From contig NZ_CP082284.1 of NCBI RefSeq assembly GCF_019880225.1, forward strand, positions 1,860,001 through 1,924,000: DNA of 64,000 bases. Reading direction: 5' to 3'. Position 1 is the stretch's first letter, and every line of letters begins with the position of its first letter. Both the position numbers and the translations under genes were made by a program. The DNA comes from Halobaculum rubrum. Lineage in GTDB: Archaea > Halobacteriota > Halobacteria > Halobacteriales > Haloferacaceae. This document shows positions 9,837 to 17,883 of this stretch, in pieces. Under the pieces are notes generated by a model, which did no database searches, was not told where the DNA came from, and saw only the letters and a program-made list of their open reading frames with translations.

Positions 9837-9947
9837 CGGGGTCGGTTCGATCGGCGCGGACGACGACGGGGAACCGCGGAGGGGACGGATCGGCGGGGAC
9901 CGGCCGGAAGCGGGGAACGGTCCGGGCGAGTGGGGGTCGGTGCCGCC

Positions 9948-10094
9948 TCAGTTCTTCTTCGCGCGGACGTCCTTGCCGCGCCGGACCATGTCCTCGCAGT
10001 GGGGACACGCGCGGGGCCGGGTGATCTCCTCCGGTTCGAACACCTTCACGTATCGCTCGGTCACGAACGATTCGCAGTTCTGGCAGGTGGGCAT
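9948..10094 (-). CDS. 48-residue zinc-ribbon-like protein (DUF7563-like)
   Basis: Very small protein with two CxxC pairs, C-Q-N-C at residues 4-7 and C-P-H-C about 25 residues later, consistent with one zinc site. The motif order M-P-T-C-Q-N-C-E-S-F-V-T matches a haloarchaeal family I recall as DUF7563. Haloarchaea encode many such mini-zinc proteins, mostly of unknown function. The ATG at 10094 is preferred; an upstream reading to 10151 adds a basic leader without conservation. A protein-protein or nucleic-acid binding role is possible. Confidence 0.75.
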   Translation of the reverse strand: MPTCQNCESFVTERYVKVFEPEEITRPRACPHCEDMVRRGKDVRAKKN

Positions 10095-10176
10095 ACAACT
10101 CCGGCGGGGCACCTCGAATAAACGAATTACGGTCGACGGCTTCCGGGTCACGCGGTATCACGTTCCGGATCCGGCG

Positions 10177-10911
10177 CTAGTCGGCCGCTTGCTCGTCGCT
10201 TCGCCCCGTGTTCACGGCCAGCGGGTCGGCGGTCGACGACGCGGTGACCAACCGCAGGAACTGTCCCGCGTTGGTGAGGAGTTTGTTCTCGGCCTTCCGG
10301 AGGTGCTCCTCGTACGTCGAACGGGCGACGGCGGTCATGTCGGCGAGGTCCCGCAGGGAGGTCTTCCGGGGCTGCTCGTAGTAGCCGCTCTCCAGCGCCA
10401 GCCGCAGCGCCGCCAACTGGCGCTCGGTCACGTCCTCGAACAGTCGATCGACCGGCGCGAGCATGCTGTGGGGGATCTCCTGCTCGGCGATCGACGTCTT
10501 CGAGAGGACCTCGATGTCGCGGTCGGCCTCGAGATCGCGCAGCAGCGCGCGAACGTCGCCCTCGTCGAACGCGATCACGGTGTAGTGCTCCCAGCCCTGT
10601 CGGTGGACTGTCGGCGGCTGGTACAGACAGTTGTGCGACTCGAAGCGTTCGACGATCGAGTCCTCCAGCGAGCAGAGACACGACTGCGTGACGACGTGGA
10701 GTCCGGTCTCGTCGACCGACTCGTGGAGGACCGTCCCGATCGCGTCGATCTCCGCGAGCAACTCGTCGCTGGGGTCCCCCGGCGCGGTGATCTCGATCAC
10801 CTGGCAGTCGCTCAGGTACCACTCGCGGATCGTCAGATCCGGATGACGCTCGGAGATCTCCCGGTACGGACACTCGTGTCTGACCCGGAAGGAGGCCTCG
10901 TACAGGCTCAT
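10177..10911 (-). CDS. HTH-10 (Bat-type) transcriptional regulator, Cys-rich sensor half
   Basis: 244-residue regulator. The C-terminal region (about residues 165-220) is the HTH-10 domain of bacterio-opsin-activator-type proteins: L-T-E-R-Q-L..., G-Y-Y-E-Q-P-R-K-T-S-L-R-D-L-A-D, then S-T-Y-E-E-H-L-R-K-A-E. The N-terminal half is a sensor-like domain unusually rich in cysteine for a haloarchaeal protein (H-E-C-P-Y, S-D-C-Q-V, S-C-L-C-S, H-N-C-L), a set that could react with sulfane sulfur or bind metal. It is divergently transcribed from the rhodanese-MBL operon with a shared palindrome, so it very likely controls that operon and itself. The start is at M-S-L-Y-E-A-S; its TATA box lies about 26 bases upstream. 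Confidence 0.85.
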   Translation of the reverse strand: MSLYEASFRVRHECPYREISERHPDLTIREWYLSDCQVIEITAPGDPSDELLAEIDAIGTVLHESVDETGLHVVTQSCLCSLEDSIVERFESHNCLYQPPTVHRQGWEHYTVIAFDEGDVRALLRDLEADRDIEVLSKTSIAEQEIPHSMLAPVDRLFEDVTERQLAALRLALESGYYEQPRKTSLRDLADMTAVARSTYEEHLRKAENKLLTNAGQFLRLVTASSTADPLAVNTGRSDEQAAD

Positions 10912-10934
10912 ACCCCGATATCCGAACCGGGCCG

Positions 10935-10971
10935 AAATAACACTGCCGGCCATGTCCGGCAGTCCCTATAT
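10935..10971. promoter_or_regulatory. Divergent TATA boxes with a 22-base palindrome between them
   Basis: On the minus strand TTATTT (10935-10940) sits about 26 bases before the regulator ATG. On the plus strand TATAT (10967-10971) sits about 32 bases before the MBL gene ATG. Exactly between them ACTGCCGG (10942-10949) is perfectly inverted at 10956-10963 with a 6-base spacer. A regulator bound here would sit over the BRE side of both promoters, so it could control both directions at once. Confidence 0.75.
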
Positions 10972-11000
10972 GCCAATACGCCCTGTACGAACGAGCACCC

Positions 11001-12113
11001 ATGCAGGAGATCTCGCCAGACCGACTCGGCGAACGACTTCAGAACGACGACGACGACGTGTTCGTCCTCGACATCCGCCACGAGACCGAGTTCGACGACT
11101 GGCACGTTCCGGACAGCACTACCGTCGACGTGTACGACGAACTCACCACCGACCCCGAGACGGCGATGAAGGCGCTCGAAGCCGTCCCGGAGGACCGGGA
11201 TATCGTGACTGTCTGTGCGGCGGGCATCGTCGCGGACACCGCGACCGACGTCCTCCGGGGGATGGGCCGCGACGCGAAGACGCTCGCCGACGGAATGAGC
11301 GGCTGGAGCCGGGTTCACCGACGTTCACCCGTCGACGTCGACCTCGATGCCACGCTGGTGCAGGTTGCGCGGCCGGGCAAGGGCTGTCTCTCGCACGTCC
11401 TCGTCTCCGACGGCGACGCCGCCGTCTTCGATCCCTCGCACTACCTCGACGAGTACGAGGCGGTGCTCGACGAGCACGACGCCGATCTCGTCGGCGTGTT
11501 CGACACCCACGCCCACGCCGACCACGTCTCCGGGGGCGCCGACCTGGCGGCCGAGCACGACGTTCCCTACTACCTCCACGGGAAGGACGCGCTCGCGATC
11601 GACGCGACGCCGCTCGCGGACGGACGGGTCGTCGAGGTCGGCGACGTCGACGTCGAGGCGATCCACACCCCCGGTCACAGCGAGGGGAGCGTCTCCTTCG
11701 ACGTCGGCGGCGCGGCGCTGTTGACGGGCGACACGCTGTTCCACGAGAGTGTCGGACGCGTGGAACTCGGCGTCGAGGCCGGTATCGAGGACTCCGACGT
11801 GGAATCCAACGCCGCGACCCTGTACGAGAGCCTTCGGCGACTGCTCGACCGGCCCGCCGAGGCGCTGGTGTTGCCGTCGCACGATCCGGGCTCGCCGGAG
11901 CCTCCGGTGACCGCGACGCTCGCCGAGGTGCGCGAGCGGAACGAGGACCTCTCGCGCGACCGCGACGAGTTCGTCCGGGAACTCGCTTCGGATATCCCGG
12001 ACCACCCGCCGAACTTCGAGCGCGTCAAGCGGACGAACGTCGGGCAGGAGTCCGTCCCCGACGCCGAGCTGTCCGAACTCGAACTGGGTCCCAACAACTG
12101 CGCGGCCGAGTGA
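11001..12113 (+). CDS. Rhodanese-metallo-beta-lactamase fusion, persulfide dioxygenase-like
   Basis: 370-residue two-domain protein. The N-terminal rhodanese domain (residues 1-105) has its active-site cysteine at C72 in V-C-A-A-G-I. The C-terminal metallo-beta-lactamase domain carries T-H-A-H-A-D-H (H170, H172, D174, H175), H226 in H-T-P-G-H and D244 in T-G-D-T-L-F, the full metal set of the ETHE1/glyoxalase II clade. Such proteins oxidise glutathione- or thiol-persulfides, and the rhodanese domain passes sulfane sulfur. Which thiol serves here is unknown (haloarchaea use gamma-glutamylcysteine). It is followed after 3 bases by an MFS transporter and controlled from a palindromic divergent promoter. 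Confidence 0.88.
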   Translation: MQEISPDRLGERLQNDDDDVFVLDIRHETEFDDWHVPDSTTVDVYDELTTDPETAMKALEAVPEDRDIVTVCAAGIVADTATDVLRGMGRDAKTLADGMSGWSRVHRRSPVDVDLDATLVQVARPGKGCLSHVLVSDGDAAVFDPSHYLDEYEAVLDEHDADLVGVFDTHAHADHVSGGADLAAEHDVPYYLHGKDALAIDATPLADGRVVEVGDVDVEAIHTPGHSEGSVSFDVGGAALLTGDTLFHESVGRVELGVEAGIEDSDVESNAATLYESLRRLLDRPAEALVLPSHDPGSPEPPVTATLAEVRERNEDLSRDRDEFVRELASDIPDHPPNFERVKRTNVGQESVPDAELSELELGPNNCAAE

Positions 12114-12116
12114 CCC

Positions 12117-13412
12117 ATGAGTACGGCAACCGAACTCAAACAGGGGATCCGCGAACACCTCGGGCAGTTCTCGCTGCACGTTCTGCTCGTGTTCGCGACC
12201 GGACTGACCATCGGGTCCGAGCGCACCGTCGTCCCCGCGCTGGGGGAGGACGTCCTCGGCGTCGAGTCGTTCCTCGTTATCGGCTCGTTCGTCGTCTCGT
12301 TCGGGATCGTGAAGTCGATCCTCAACCTCTATGCGGGCAAATGGGGCGAGGAGTACGGCCGCAAACCCGTGCTCGTCGCCGGATGGGTGACGGCGCTTCC
12401 CCTGCCGATCATCCTCATCTTCGCCCCGAGCTGGGGGTGGATCACCGTCGGAAACGTCTTGCTGGGTATCAACCAAGCGTTGACCTGGAGCATGGCGATC
12501 AACGCGAAGATCGACCTCGCCGGTCCCGACCAGCGCGGCCTCGCGGTCGGTATCGACGAGTCGTTCGGATACACCGGCGTGGCCGTCGGTGCCTGGATCA
12601 CGGGCGTCATCGCCAGCCGGTGGAGCCTCCGGCCGGAGCCGTTCTACTTCCTCGCCGTCGTCGTGGTGTTGGCGTTCCTCGTCTCGATCTTCCTGATCAA
12701 GGAGACCGTCCAGTACGCGCAGGCCGAGGGGGACGACGACGACCACGACGCGAACCTCCCGTTCGATGAGGTGCTGAAGCGGGCAACCTACGGCGATCGG
12801 ACGCTGTTCGCGGCGGCGCAGGCCGGCCACGTCGAGAACTTCGTCGACACGCTGTTCTGGATCGCGGTCCCGCTGTACCTGCTGAGCCAGGGGCTCGATA
12901 TCGCAGCGGTCGGGGCCGTGGTCGGCATCCACAGCGCGATGTACTTCCTCCAGATCGGAACCGGCGGGCTCGCGGACCGGATCGGCCGACGGCCGCCGGT
13001 TATCGCCGGGATGTTCTTGGCAGGCGCGGGCGTGCTCGGGATGGTACTGGTCGACGGCTACCTCCCGTGGGCCGCCTTCGCTGGCGTGTCCGGGATCGGG
13101 ATGGCGCTGCTGTACCCGAACCTGATGACGGTCCCCAGCGACGCGGCACACCCGACGTGGCGCTCGGCGGGGATGGGCGTCTACCGGATGTGGCGCGACT
13201 CCGGATACGCCGTGGGCGCGATCCTGATCGGGCTCTCGATGGAGTTCGTGAACGCCGAGGCCGCGTTCTACATGACCGCCGGCCTGATGTTCGTCTCCGG
13301 CGCGATGGTGTTCCTCTGGATGGAGGAGACCCACCCCGAGTTCGGCACGCACGAGCCGCCCGCGCCGGCGACGGAGGCGGAGTCTCCGGGACGGGCCGCC
13401 TCCGACGACTGA
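12117..13412 (+). CDS. MFS transporter
   Basis: 431-residue major facilitator with about 12 membrane segments. The first cytosolic loop has the MFS motif G-K-W-G-E-E-Y-G-R-K-P and the second half repeats it as G-G-L-A-D-R-I-G-R-R-P. A charged acidic loop (about residues 200-220, many Asp) separates the two halves. The gene begins 3 bases after the rhodanese-MBL gene and is certainly co-transcribed. Export or import of a sulfur compound (for example sulfite, thiosulfate or an organosulfur compound) is an inference from this context only. The C terminus is an acidic/Pro-rich tail. Confidence 0.9.
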   Translation: MSTATELKQGIREHLGQFSLHVLLVFATGLTIGSERTVVPALGEDVLGVESFLVIGSFVVSFGIVKSILNLYAGKWGEEYGRKPVLVAGWVTALPLPIILIFAPSWGWITVGNVLLGINQALTWSMAINAKIDLAGPDQRGLAVGIDESFGYTGVAVGAWITGVIASRWSLRPEPFYFLAVVVVLAFLVSIFLIKETVQYAQAEGDDDDHDANLPFDEVLKRATYGDRTLFAAAQAGHVENFVDTLFWIAVPLYLLSQGLDIAAVGAVVGIHSAMYFLQIGTGGLADRIGRRPPVIAGMFLAGAGVLGMVLVDGYLPWAAFAGVSGIGMALLYPNLMTVPSDAAHPTWRSAGMGVYRMWRDSGYAVGAILIGLSMEFVNAEAAFYMTAGLMFVSGAMVFLWMEETHPEFGTHEPPAPATEAESPGRAASDD

Positions 13413-13466
13413 CCGGCGGCCCATGTCCGTGCCGACGGCCGTACTCCTTTCTGCGGTACCGTCGTG

Positions 13467-14429
13467 CTACCGACGAAGCCGAACAGCGGTTCCGTCCTCG
13501 CCGTCCGTCACCTCGACGAGGCCGTCGTCCGCGAGGTCGCCCACCAATCCGCGGAGCCAGTCCTCGCTGCCCTCGCCGTCACCGTCGGGGCTGTAATCCA
13601 CGCGGATCCGCGGGCCGAGTTCGCCGAGCATCAACTCGTCGTGGTTCCCGAGCGCGCGCACGACCTTGCCACGGAACTGCCGCCTGCTCCCCTCGAAGCT
13701 CGGCTGTTCGGGTACGTCCGGCGCGGTGAAATTCCCCGTCTCGTAGGCCCGACACCAGCGACGCCACGGGCAGCCCGCCTCGTCGCAGCGGGGGGACTGC
13801 CCGCAGGCGACCCCGCCCAGTTCCATGATCGCGTTGTTCCAGACGCGCGATTCGCCGTCGGGCATGAGGTCGACGGCGGACTCGGCGAATTCGGCGTCGT
13901 CGTCGGGAACGCCGAACGCGCGGTGGAGCACCCGCTTCACGTTCGTGTCGACGACCGCGTCGCCGTTGTTGAACGCGAAGGAGGCGACCGCGTTGGCGGT
14001 GTACGGGCCGACGCCCATCAGCTCCTGTAGCTCGTCGGGGTCGGTCGGGAACTCGCCGTCGGCTTCGGCGGTATCACTGCCTCCCGGAGGTCGGTCCGCG
14101 GGACCGACCTCCCCCTCGGTCACCTGTGTGGCGGCCTCGTGGAGGTACTTCGCGCGGTTGTTGTAGCCGAGCGAGTGGTCCGACCAGAAGGAGACGACCT
14201 CCCCGCGCTCGGCGGCCGCGAGGTCGGCCACCTCGGGCCAGCGGTCGAGGAAGTCGGCGTACGCCTCCTCGACCCGGGAGAGCTGCGTCTGCTGGCTCAT
14301 CACCTCCGAGACGAGGATCCGGTAGGGGTCGTCGGTGCGCCGCCACGGGAACTGGCGGTGGTCGTCCTCGTACCACGCGATCAGGGCCTCCCGCACCGCG
14401 TCGCGGTCGTCGGGGAGGTGTGCGCTCAT
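13467..14429 (-). CDS. mutY: A/G-specific adenine DNA glycosylase
   Basis: 320-residue HhH-GPD glycosylase that removes adenine opposite 8-oxoguanine. Key elements: catalytic Glu E42 in S-E-V-M-S-Q-Q-T-Q, the HhH motif M-G-V-G-P-Y-T-A-N-A, catalytic Asp D161 in V-V-D-T-N-V-K-R-V-L, and four iron-sulfur cysteines C209, C215, C220 and C226. The cysteine spacing (5-4-5) differs from the classical 6-2-5. The C-terminal about 90 residues do not look like the NUDIX-type 8-oxoG domain of bacterial MutY but like a short winged-helix segment. Residues about 106-125 are an insertion containing a perfect palindrome. The gene is convergent with the MFS transporter. Confidence 0.9.
   Translation of the reverse strand: MSAHLPDDRDAVREALIAWYEDDHRQFPWRRTDDPYRILVSEVMSQQTQLSRVEEAYADFLDRWPEVADLAAAERGEVVSFWSDHSLGYNNRAKYLHEAATQVTEGEVGPADRPPGGSDTAEADGEFPTDPDELQELMGVGPYTANAVASFAFNNGDAVVDTNVKRVLHRAFGVPDDDAEFAESAVDLMPDGESRVWNNAIMELGGVACGQSPRCDEAGCPWRRWCRAYETGNFTAPDVPEQPSFEGSRRQFRGKVVRALGNHDELMLGELGPRIRVDYSPDGDGEGSEDWLRGLVGDLADDGLVEVTDGEDGTAVRLRR
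14086..14112. repeat. 27-base perfect palindrome inside mutY
   Basis: GGAGGTCGGTCC (14086-14097) is perfectly inverted at 14101-14112 around a 3-base loop (GCG). It lies in frame and encodes about nine residues (E-V-G-P-A-D-R-P-P) within a loop that is longer than in other MutY proteins. Its position just before the HhH motif suggests an insertion tolerated as a surface loop. Confidence 0.75.
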
Positions 14430-14543
14430 TACCGGATCGGGGGACCGCGAGCGAAAAGCGCTGACGGTCCCGGGTCGGCGACCGAAACGAGGGAACCGAG
14501 CCAGAGCGCAACGGGTTTCCGCCCGCCGCGAGACCGATCGAGC

Positions 14544-14879
14544 ATGGGACTCGACGATCTCGACGACGCGATCACCGCGGAGTACGGCGACCTCGACGAC
14601 GAGATCGCCGTCGAACTGGACCGCGAGACGAAACACGAGCTGTCGCTGTTGGCGGCGGCGCTGGGGACCGACCGCAACGAACTGGTCCGACGAGGGATCC
14701 ACGCGCTGTTCCGGCGGACGCTCGACACCGGCGACCTGGACTTCCACCTCCGGCAGGCGTTCGACGTGACGTACGACGAGTACCTCTCGGGGATGACGTA
14801 CGACGAGATGACCGGGGGCGCCAGCGGCGGGGGCGGCGGCTACCCCGAGCGAAGCGACGAGCGCCGGTACCAGCAGTAG
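14544..14879 (+). CDS. Ribbon-helix-helix-like small protein, hypothetical
   Basis: 111-residue protein. Residues about 20-55 (I-A-V-E-L-D-R-E-T-K-H-E-L..., G-T-D-R-N-E-L-V-R-R-G-I) have the strand-helix-helix pattern of ribbon-helix-helix DNA-binding proteins. The rest is a helical segment and a Gly-rich charged tail. It could be a small transcription regulator, or the fold could serve dimerisation only. No specific family is recognised. It starts 114 bases after the divergent mutY start, so the two genes share an upstream region. Confidence 0.65.
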   Translation: MGLDDLDDAITAEYGDLDDEIAVELDRETKHELSLLAAALGTDRNELVRRGIHALFRRTLDTGDLDFHLRQAFDVTYDEYLSGMTYDEMTGGASGGGGGYPERSDERRYQQ

Positions 14880-14926
14880 GATCGAACGACGAGGGAGAGC
14901 GAACGGGGCCGGAGTGGCGATATCCG

Positions 14927-16276
14927 TCAGTTCACGTCGACTGCGGCCTCGATCAGCAGTTTCGCTCCCAGCTCGATCTCTCGCTCGGTCACGTCCAGCG
15001 GCGGGAGGAACCGGATCACGTTCGACCCGCACGCGAGCGTGAGCAGGCCGCGGCGTAGCGCCGCCTCCTGCACGGCGTCGCGGAGGTCCGGGGATTCGAA
15101 CTCGACGGCGAGCATCAGCCCCTTCCCGCGCACGTCGGTCACGCCGTCGAGGGCGGCGTCGCGGACGGTCTCCTTGAACTGCTCGCCGCGGACGGTCGCG
15201 TTGTCGAGCAGGTCGTACTCGTCGATGGCACGCAGCGTGAACACGCCCTGCGCCGCGGCGACGATATCGCCAGCGCCCCACGTCGAGGAGAGCCGAGATC
15301 GCTCGTCGGGAAAGCTGTCCTCGTTGGCGATGGTGGCGCCGACGCGCATTCCCTTCGCGCCGGTGATCACGTCCGGCTCGATCGGGTAGTGGTCCGAGCC
15401 CCACAGCTCGCCGGTGCGGCCCATCCCCGACTGGATCTCGTCGGCGATCAGCGGGATGTCGTGCTCGGCGGCGAGATCGGCGACCTCCTCCATGAACGGC
15501 TCCGAGGGGAAGCGGTAGCCGCCCTCGCCCTGGATCGGCTCCATGACGATGTAGGAGGTCTCCTCGGGGTTGACGTGGCCCGTTTTCGGGTCGAGTTTCT
15601 CCCGTAGCAGCGAGGTGTCGCCGTCGTCGACGAAGAAGCCACACGAGCACGTCTCGGGCGAACACGCGCGGTCATCGCAGTACGGTACGTCGTGGACGCC
15701 GGGCACCTCGGGGAACCGCTTGCGATACACGGACTTCGAGCGATTGAGCGAGAGGGCCCCGAGCGTCCGCCCGTGGAACGCGCCGTCGAAGGTGACGCCG
15801 TACTTCCCGCCGCCGGAGTCGTCGTAGCAGATCTTGATCGCGTTCTCGACGGCCTCGGCGCCGGAGTTCGAGAGGAAGACGGTGTCGAGGTCGTAGTGAC
15901 CCGTGCGGTCGACGAGCTCGTGCATCAGGTCCGCGGGGCCTGGAAGCGCCGACTCGCCCGGGTCCGAGCCGTCGGAGACGTAGAAGTCCTGCCCGGCGAT
16001 CTTCGTCGGGTCGACCATGTCGAACTCGGCCATCCGGTCCATGATCTTCGGGTTGTTGTAGCCGAGCGGCGCGGCGGCGACGTGGGAGGTGAAATCCAGC
16101 AGGACGTTGCCGTCGACGTCGGTGCAGAACGGTCCCTCCGCGTCCTCGGTGATGTCCCACACGAAGTCGTACACGTACGTCGTCGTCGCGGCGACATCGC
16201 GGTGATACTCGGCCCATTCGCGGGCGCGAGCGCCCGGCATCTCGGTGACGCTCACCTCGGCCGTGTCTCGGTCCAT
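14927..16276 (-). CDS. Class III PLP aminotransferase (GabT/ArgD-like)
   Basis: 449-residue fold-type I aminotransferase of the omega-amino acid group (4-aminobutyrate, acetylornithine and related). Visible: F-L-S-N-S-G-A-E-A-V-E-N-A (PLP phosphate site), F-H-G-R-T-L-G-A, I-V-M-E-P-I-Q-G-E-G-G, I-A-D-E-I-Q-S-G-M-G-R-T-G and the Schiff-base lysine in T-G-A-K-G-M. A Cys-rich insertion (C-D-D-R-A-C-S-P-E-T-C-S-C) lies mid-protein and could bind metal; this is unusual for the family. The substrate cannot be assigned. A strong TATA box sits about 27 bases upstream, so the transcript is probably leaderless. Confidence 0.88.
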   Translation of the reverse strand: MDRDTAEVSVTEMPGARAREWAEYHRDVAATTTYVYDFVWDITEDAEGPFCTDVDGNVLLDFTSHVAAAPLGYNNPKIMDRMAEFDMVDPTKIAGQDFYVSDGSDPGESALPGPADLMHELVDRTGHYDLDTVFLSNSGAEAVENAIKICYDDSGGGKYGVTFDGAFHGRTLGALSLNRSKSVYRKRFPEVPGVHDVPYCDDRACSPETCSCGFFVDDGDTSLLREKLDPKTGHVNPEETSYIVMEPIQGEGGYRFPSEPFMEEVADLAAEHDIPLIADEIQSGMGRTGELWGSDHYPIEPDVITGAKGMRVGATIANEDSFPDERSRLSSTWGAGDIVAAAQGVFTLRAIDEYDLLDNATVRGEQFKETVRDAALDGVTDVRGKGLMLAVEFESPDLRDAVQEAALRRGLLTLACGSNVIRFLPPLDVTEREIELGAKLLIEAAVDVN

Positions 16277-16297
16277 GCGTGTGGATGCGAACGGTCG

Positions 16298-16308
16298 ATT
16301 ATAAAATA
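16298..16308 (-). promoter_or_regulatory. TATA box of the class III aminotransferase gene
   Basis: On the minus strand TATTTTATAAT is centred about 27 bases before the ATG at 16276. That spacing places the transcription start at or next to the start codon, as in leaderless haloarchaeal transcripts. Confidence 0.75.
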
Positions 16309-16380
16309 GTGGTCCACTCGATGCTGGTTCGAATATTCGCCTCGGATCTTGACTCCGACTTCAATCGGATACCGTGGTGG

Positions 16381-16398
16381 GCCGGCGGATTCGCCGGC
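16381..16398. other. Stem-loop in the 219-base gap between two genes
   Basis: GCCGGCG (16381-16387) pairs perfectly with 16392-16398 across a GATT loop. It lies downstream of the DUF4010 gene stop (minus strand) and upstream of the aminotransferase promoter. It might end the DUF4010 transcript, though no T-run follows it. Confidence 0.4.
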
Positions 16399-16495
16399 TA
16401 TCGATCACGCGGGCGCGGCGAGTTTGCGGTATGGTGAGTCGGCGGCGACACGGTGCGTCGGCTGTGTCGGTCGTCGTTCACACAATGGTGGTCGC

Positions 16496-17779
16496 TCACG
16501 CGATCGTCGTCGCGAGCGCGACGACCCCACCCCCGGCGACGATCGCGAGGCTGTAGGCGGCCACGCGGCGCACGAACGCCCGGGGACCGGCGAACGCCAG
16601 CCCCGCCTTCACCGCGACGCTGGAGACGGTCGCGAGCAGGACGGCGACGGTCGCTGCGTCGGCGCCGACGGTGCCGCCGCGGTACAACAGGACGGCCGAG
16701 GTGGTCGCGCCGGCGGAGGACACCAGCCCCGAGAGGGCCGCCGACGCGTACAGTCCGGCGGTACCGAAGCGAGCCTGTGCCAGGCTGCTGACCGCGAGGA
16801 TGACGAGGAACGCCGCGCCGAACGCCAGCGCGTTGCGCAGCGAGAACGGCGACTCGAGTCTGAGGTCGACCCGCGTGCGCCAGTCGGCCGTCGCCGCCGC
16901 CACGGCGACGGCGCCGAGCGCGAGCGCGCCCAGCGGCGCGGCGACGCCGACGAGGACCGGCAGATCGCCGCCGACGGTGAACGCGATGGCGATCGCGAGG
17001 TTACGCAGGGCCATCGCCGCGTCCGCCAACAGGACCCCGGCGACGGCGTACGAGACCGACTCCGCCCGGTCGGTCGCGTGATCGAGCATCGTCCCGACGA
17101 CGGCCGTCGAGGACGCGAGCCCGCCGAGAAAGCCGGTGACTGCGATGCCGCGGCCGCCGTACGTCCGTACCAGCGCGTAGTTCACGATGCCGATCCCGGC
17201 GACGGTGACGACCATGAGCCACGCGACGCGCGGCTCCAGCGGAATACCGAACACCACCCGCTCGCCCGCCGGCAACACCGGGTAGACGACGAACGCGAGG
17301 ACGGCGAACTCGGTCATCGAGCGAAGCTCCGGGCGCGAGAGGTCGCCCGCGAACGAGTGTAACTCCCGTTTCAACACCAACAGCGCGGCCGACACGACCG
17401 CGACTGTCACTCCCTCCACGACGGCGCCGACGGCGACGAGCGCCCCGACTCCGTACGCCGCCAGCAACGAGACGGAGGTCGTCAGCGACAGCGAGCCGTC
17501 GGCGTCGGCCCGAAGCCCGCGGACCGCCAGCAACACCCCCTGCACGATGACGAGCACGCCGCCGACCGCGAGGAGCGCGCCACCCACCTCTGTCTCGATC
17601 GCCAGGTACGTGAACACCGCGGCGACGAGGCTGGTCAGCGAGAACGTCCGGATCCCCGCGGACCGCTCGGACCACTCGCGCTCCAACCCGAGGAACAGCC
17701 CCAGCGCCGCCGCCAATGCCAGCCGTGCGACCGGCAGCGACAGCGGATCGCCGACGATCTCGGCGCCCGTCGCGGTCAT
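16496..17779 (-). CDS. MgtC/DUF4010 family membrane protein
   Basis: 427-residue integral membrane protein with about 11-12 hydrophobic segments. The N-terminal part shows the MgtC-type L-F-L-G-L-E-R-E-W-S motif near residue 29; the remainder matches DUF4010. The family is found in many prokaryotes and is loosely linked to magnesium or membrane-stress responses, but transport activity has not been demonstrated for it. The start at 17779 follows a clear TATA box (see next entry). It is divergent from the AI-2E family gene. Confidence 0.85.
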   Translation of the reverse strand: MTATGAEIVGDPLSLPVARLALAAALGLFLGLEREWSERSAGIRTFSLTSLVAAVFTYLAIETEVGGALLAVGGVLVIVQGVLLAVRGLRADADGSLSLTTSVSLLAAYGVGALVAVGAVVEGVTVAVVSAALLVLKRELHSFAGDLSRPELRSMTEFAVLAFVVYPVLPAGERVVFGIPLEPRVAWLMVVTVAGIGIVNYALVRTYGGRGIAVTGFLGGLASSTAVVGTMLDHATDRAESVSYAVAGVLLADAAMALRNLAIAIAFTVGGDLPVLVGVAAPLGALALGAVAVAAATADWRTRVDLRLESPFSLRNALAFGAAFLVILAVSSLAQARFGTAGLYASAALSGLVSSAGATTSAVLLYRGGTVGADAATVAVLLATVSSVAVKAGLAFAGPRAFVRRVAAYSLAIVAGGGVVALATTIA

Positions 17780-17800
17780 GGGCTCAATATTACTCTATAG

Positions 17801-17811
17801 TGGTATATACT
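17801..17811 (-). promoter_or_regulatory. TATA box of the DUF4010 gene
   Basis: AGTATATACC on the minus strand is centred about 26 bases before the ATG at 17779, giving a leaderless transcript. The 104-base divergent region also holds a T-run (GTTTTTGT, 17856-17863) about 25 bases before the AI-2E family ATG, which is that gene's likely core promoter. Confidence 0.65.
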
Positions 17812-17883
17812 TTTTCGGGCGGCGTCCGCGAACGCGGGGTCGTCCCGCGACACGTTTTTGTCGGCGGACTGAGGGGGCTGGAT

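Noticed and set aside
14430-15665. Upstream extension of mutY through the neighbouring small gene and aminotransferase region
   Set aside because: MutY similarity begins at M-S-A-H-L-P-D-D at 14429; upstream residues are low-complexity and overlap other genes.
16326-16345. GGTTCGAAT resembling a tRNA T-arm
   Set aside because: The flanking bases do not form a T-stem and no cloverleaf fits the 219-base gap.
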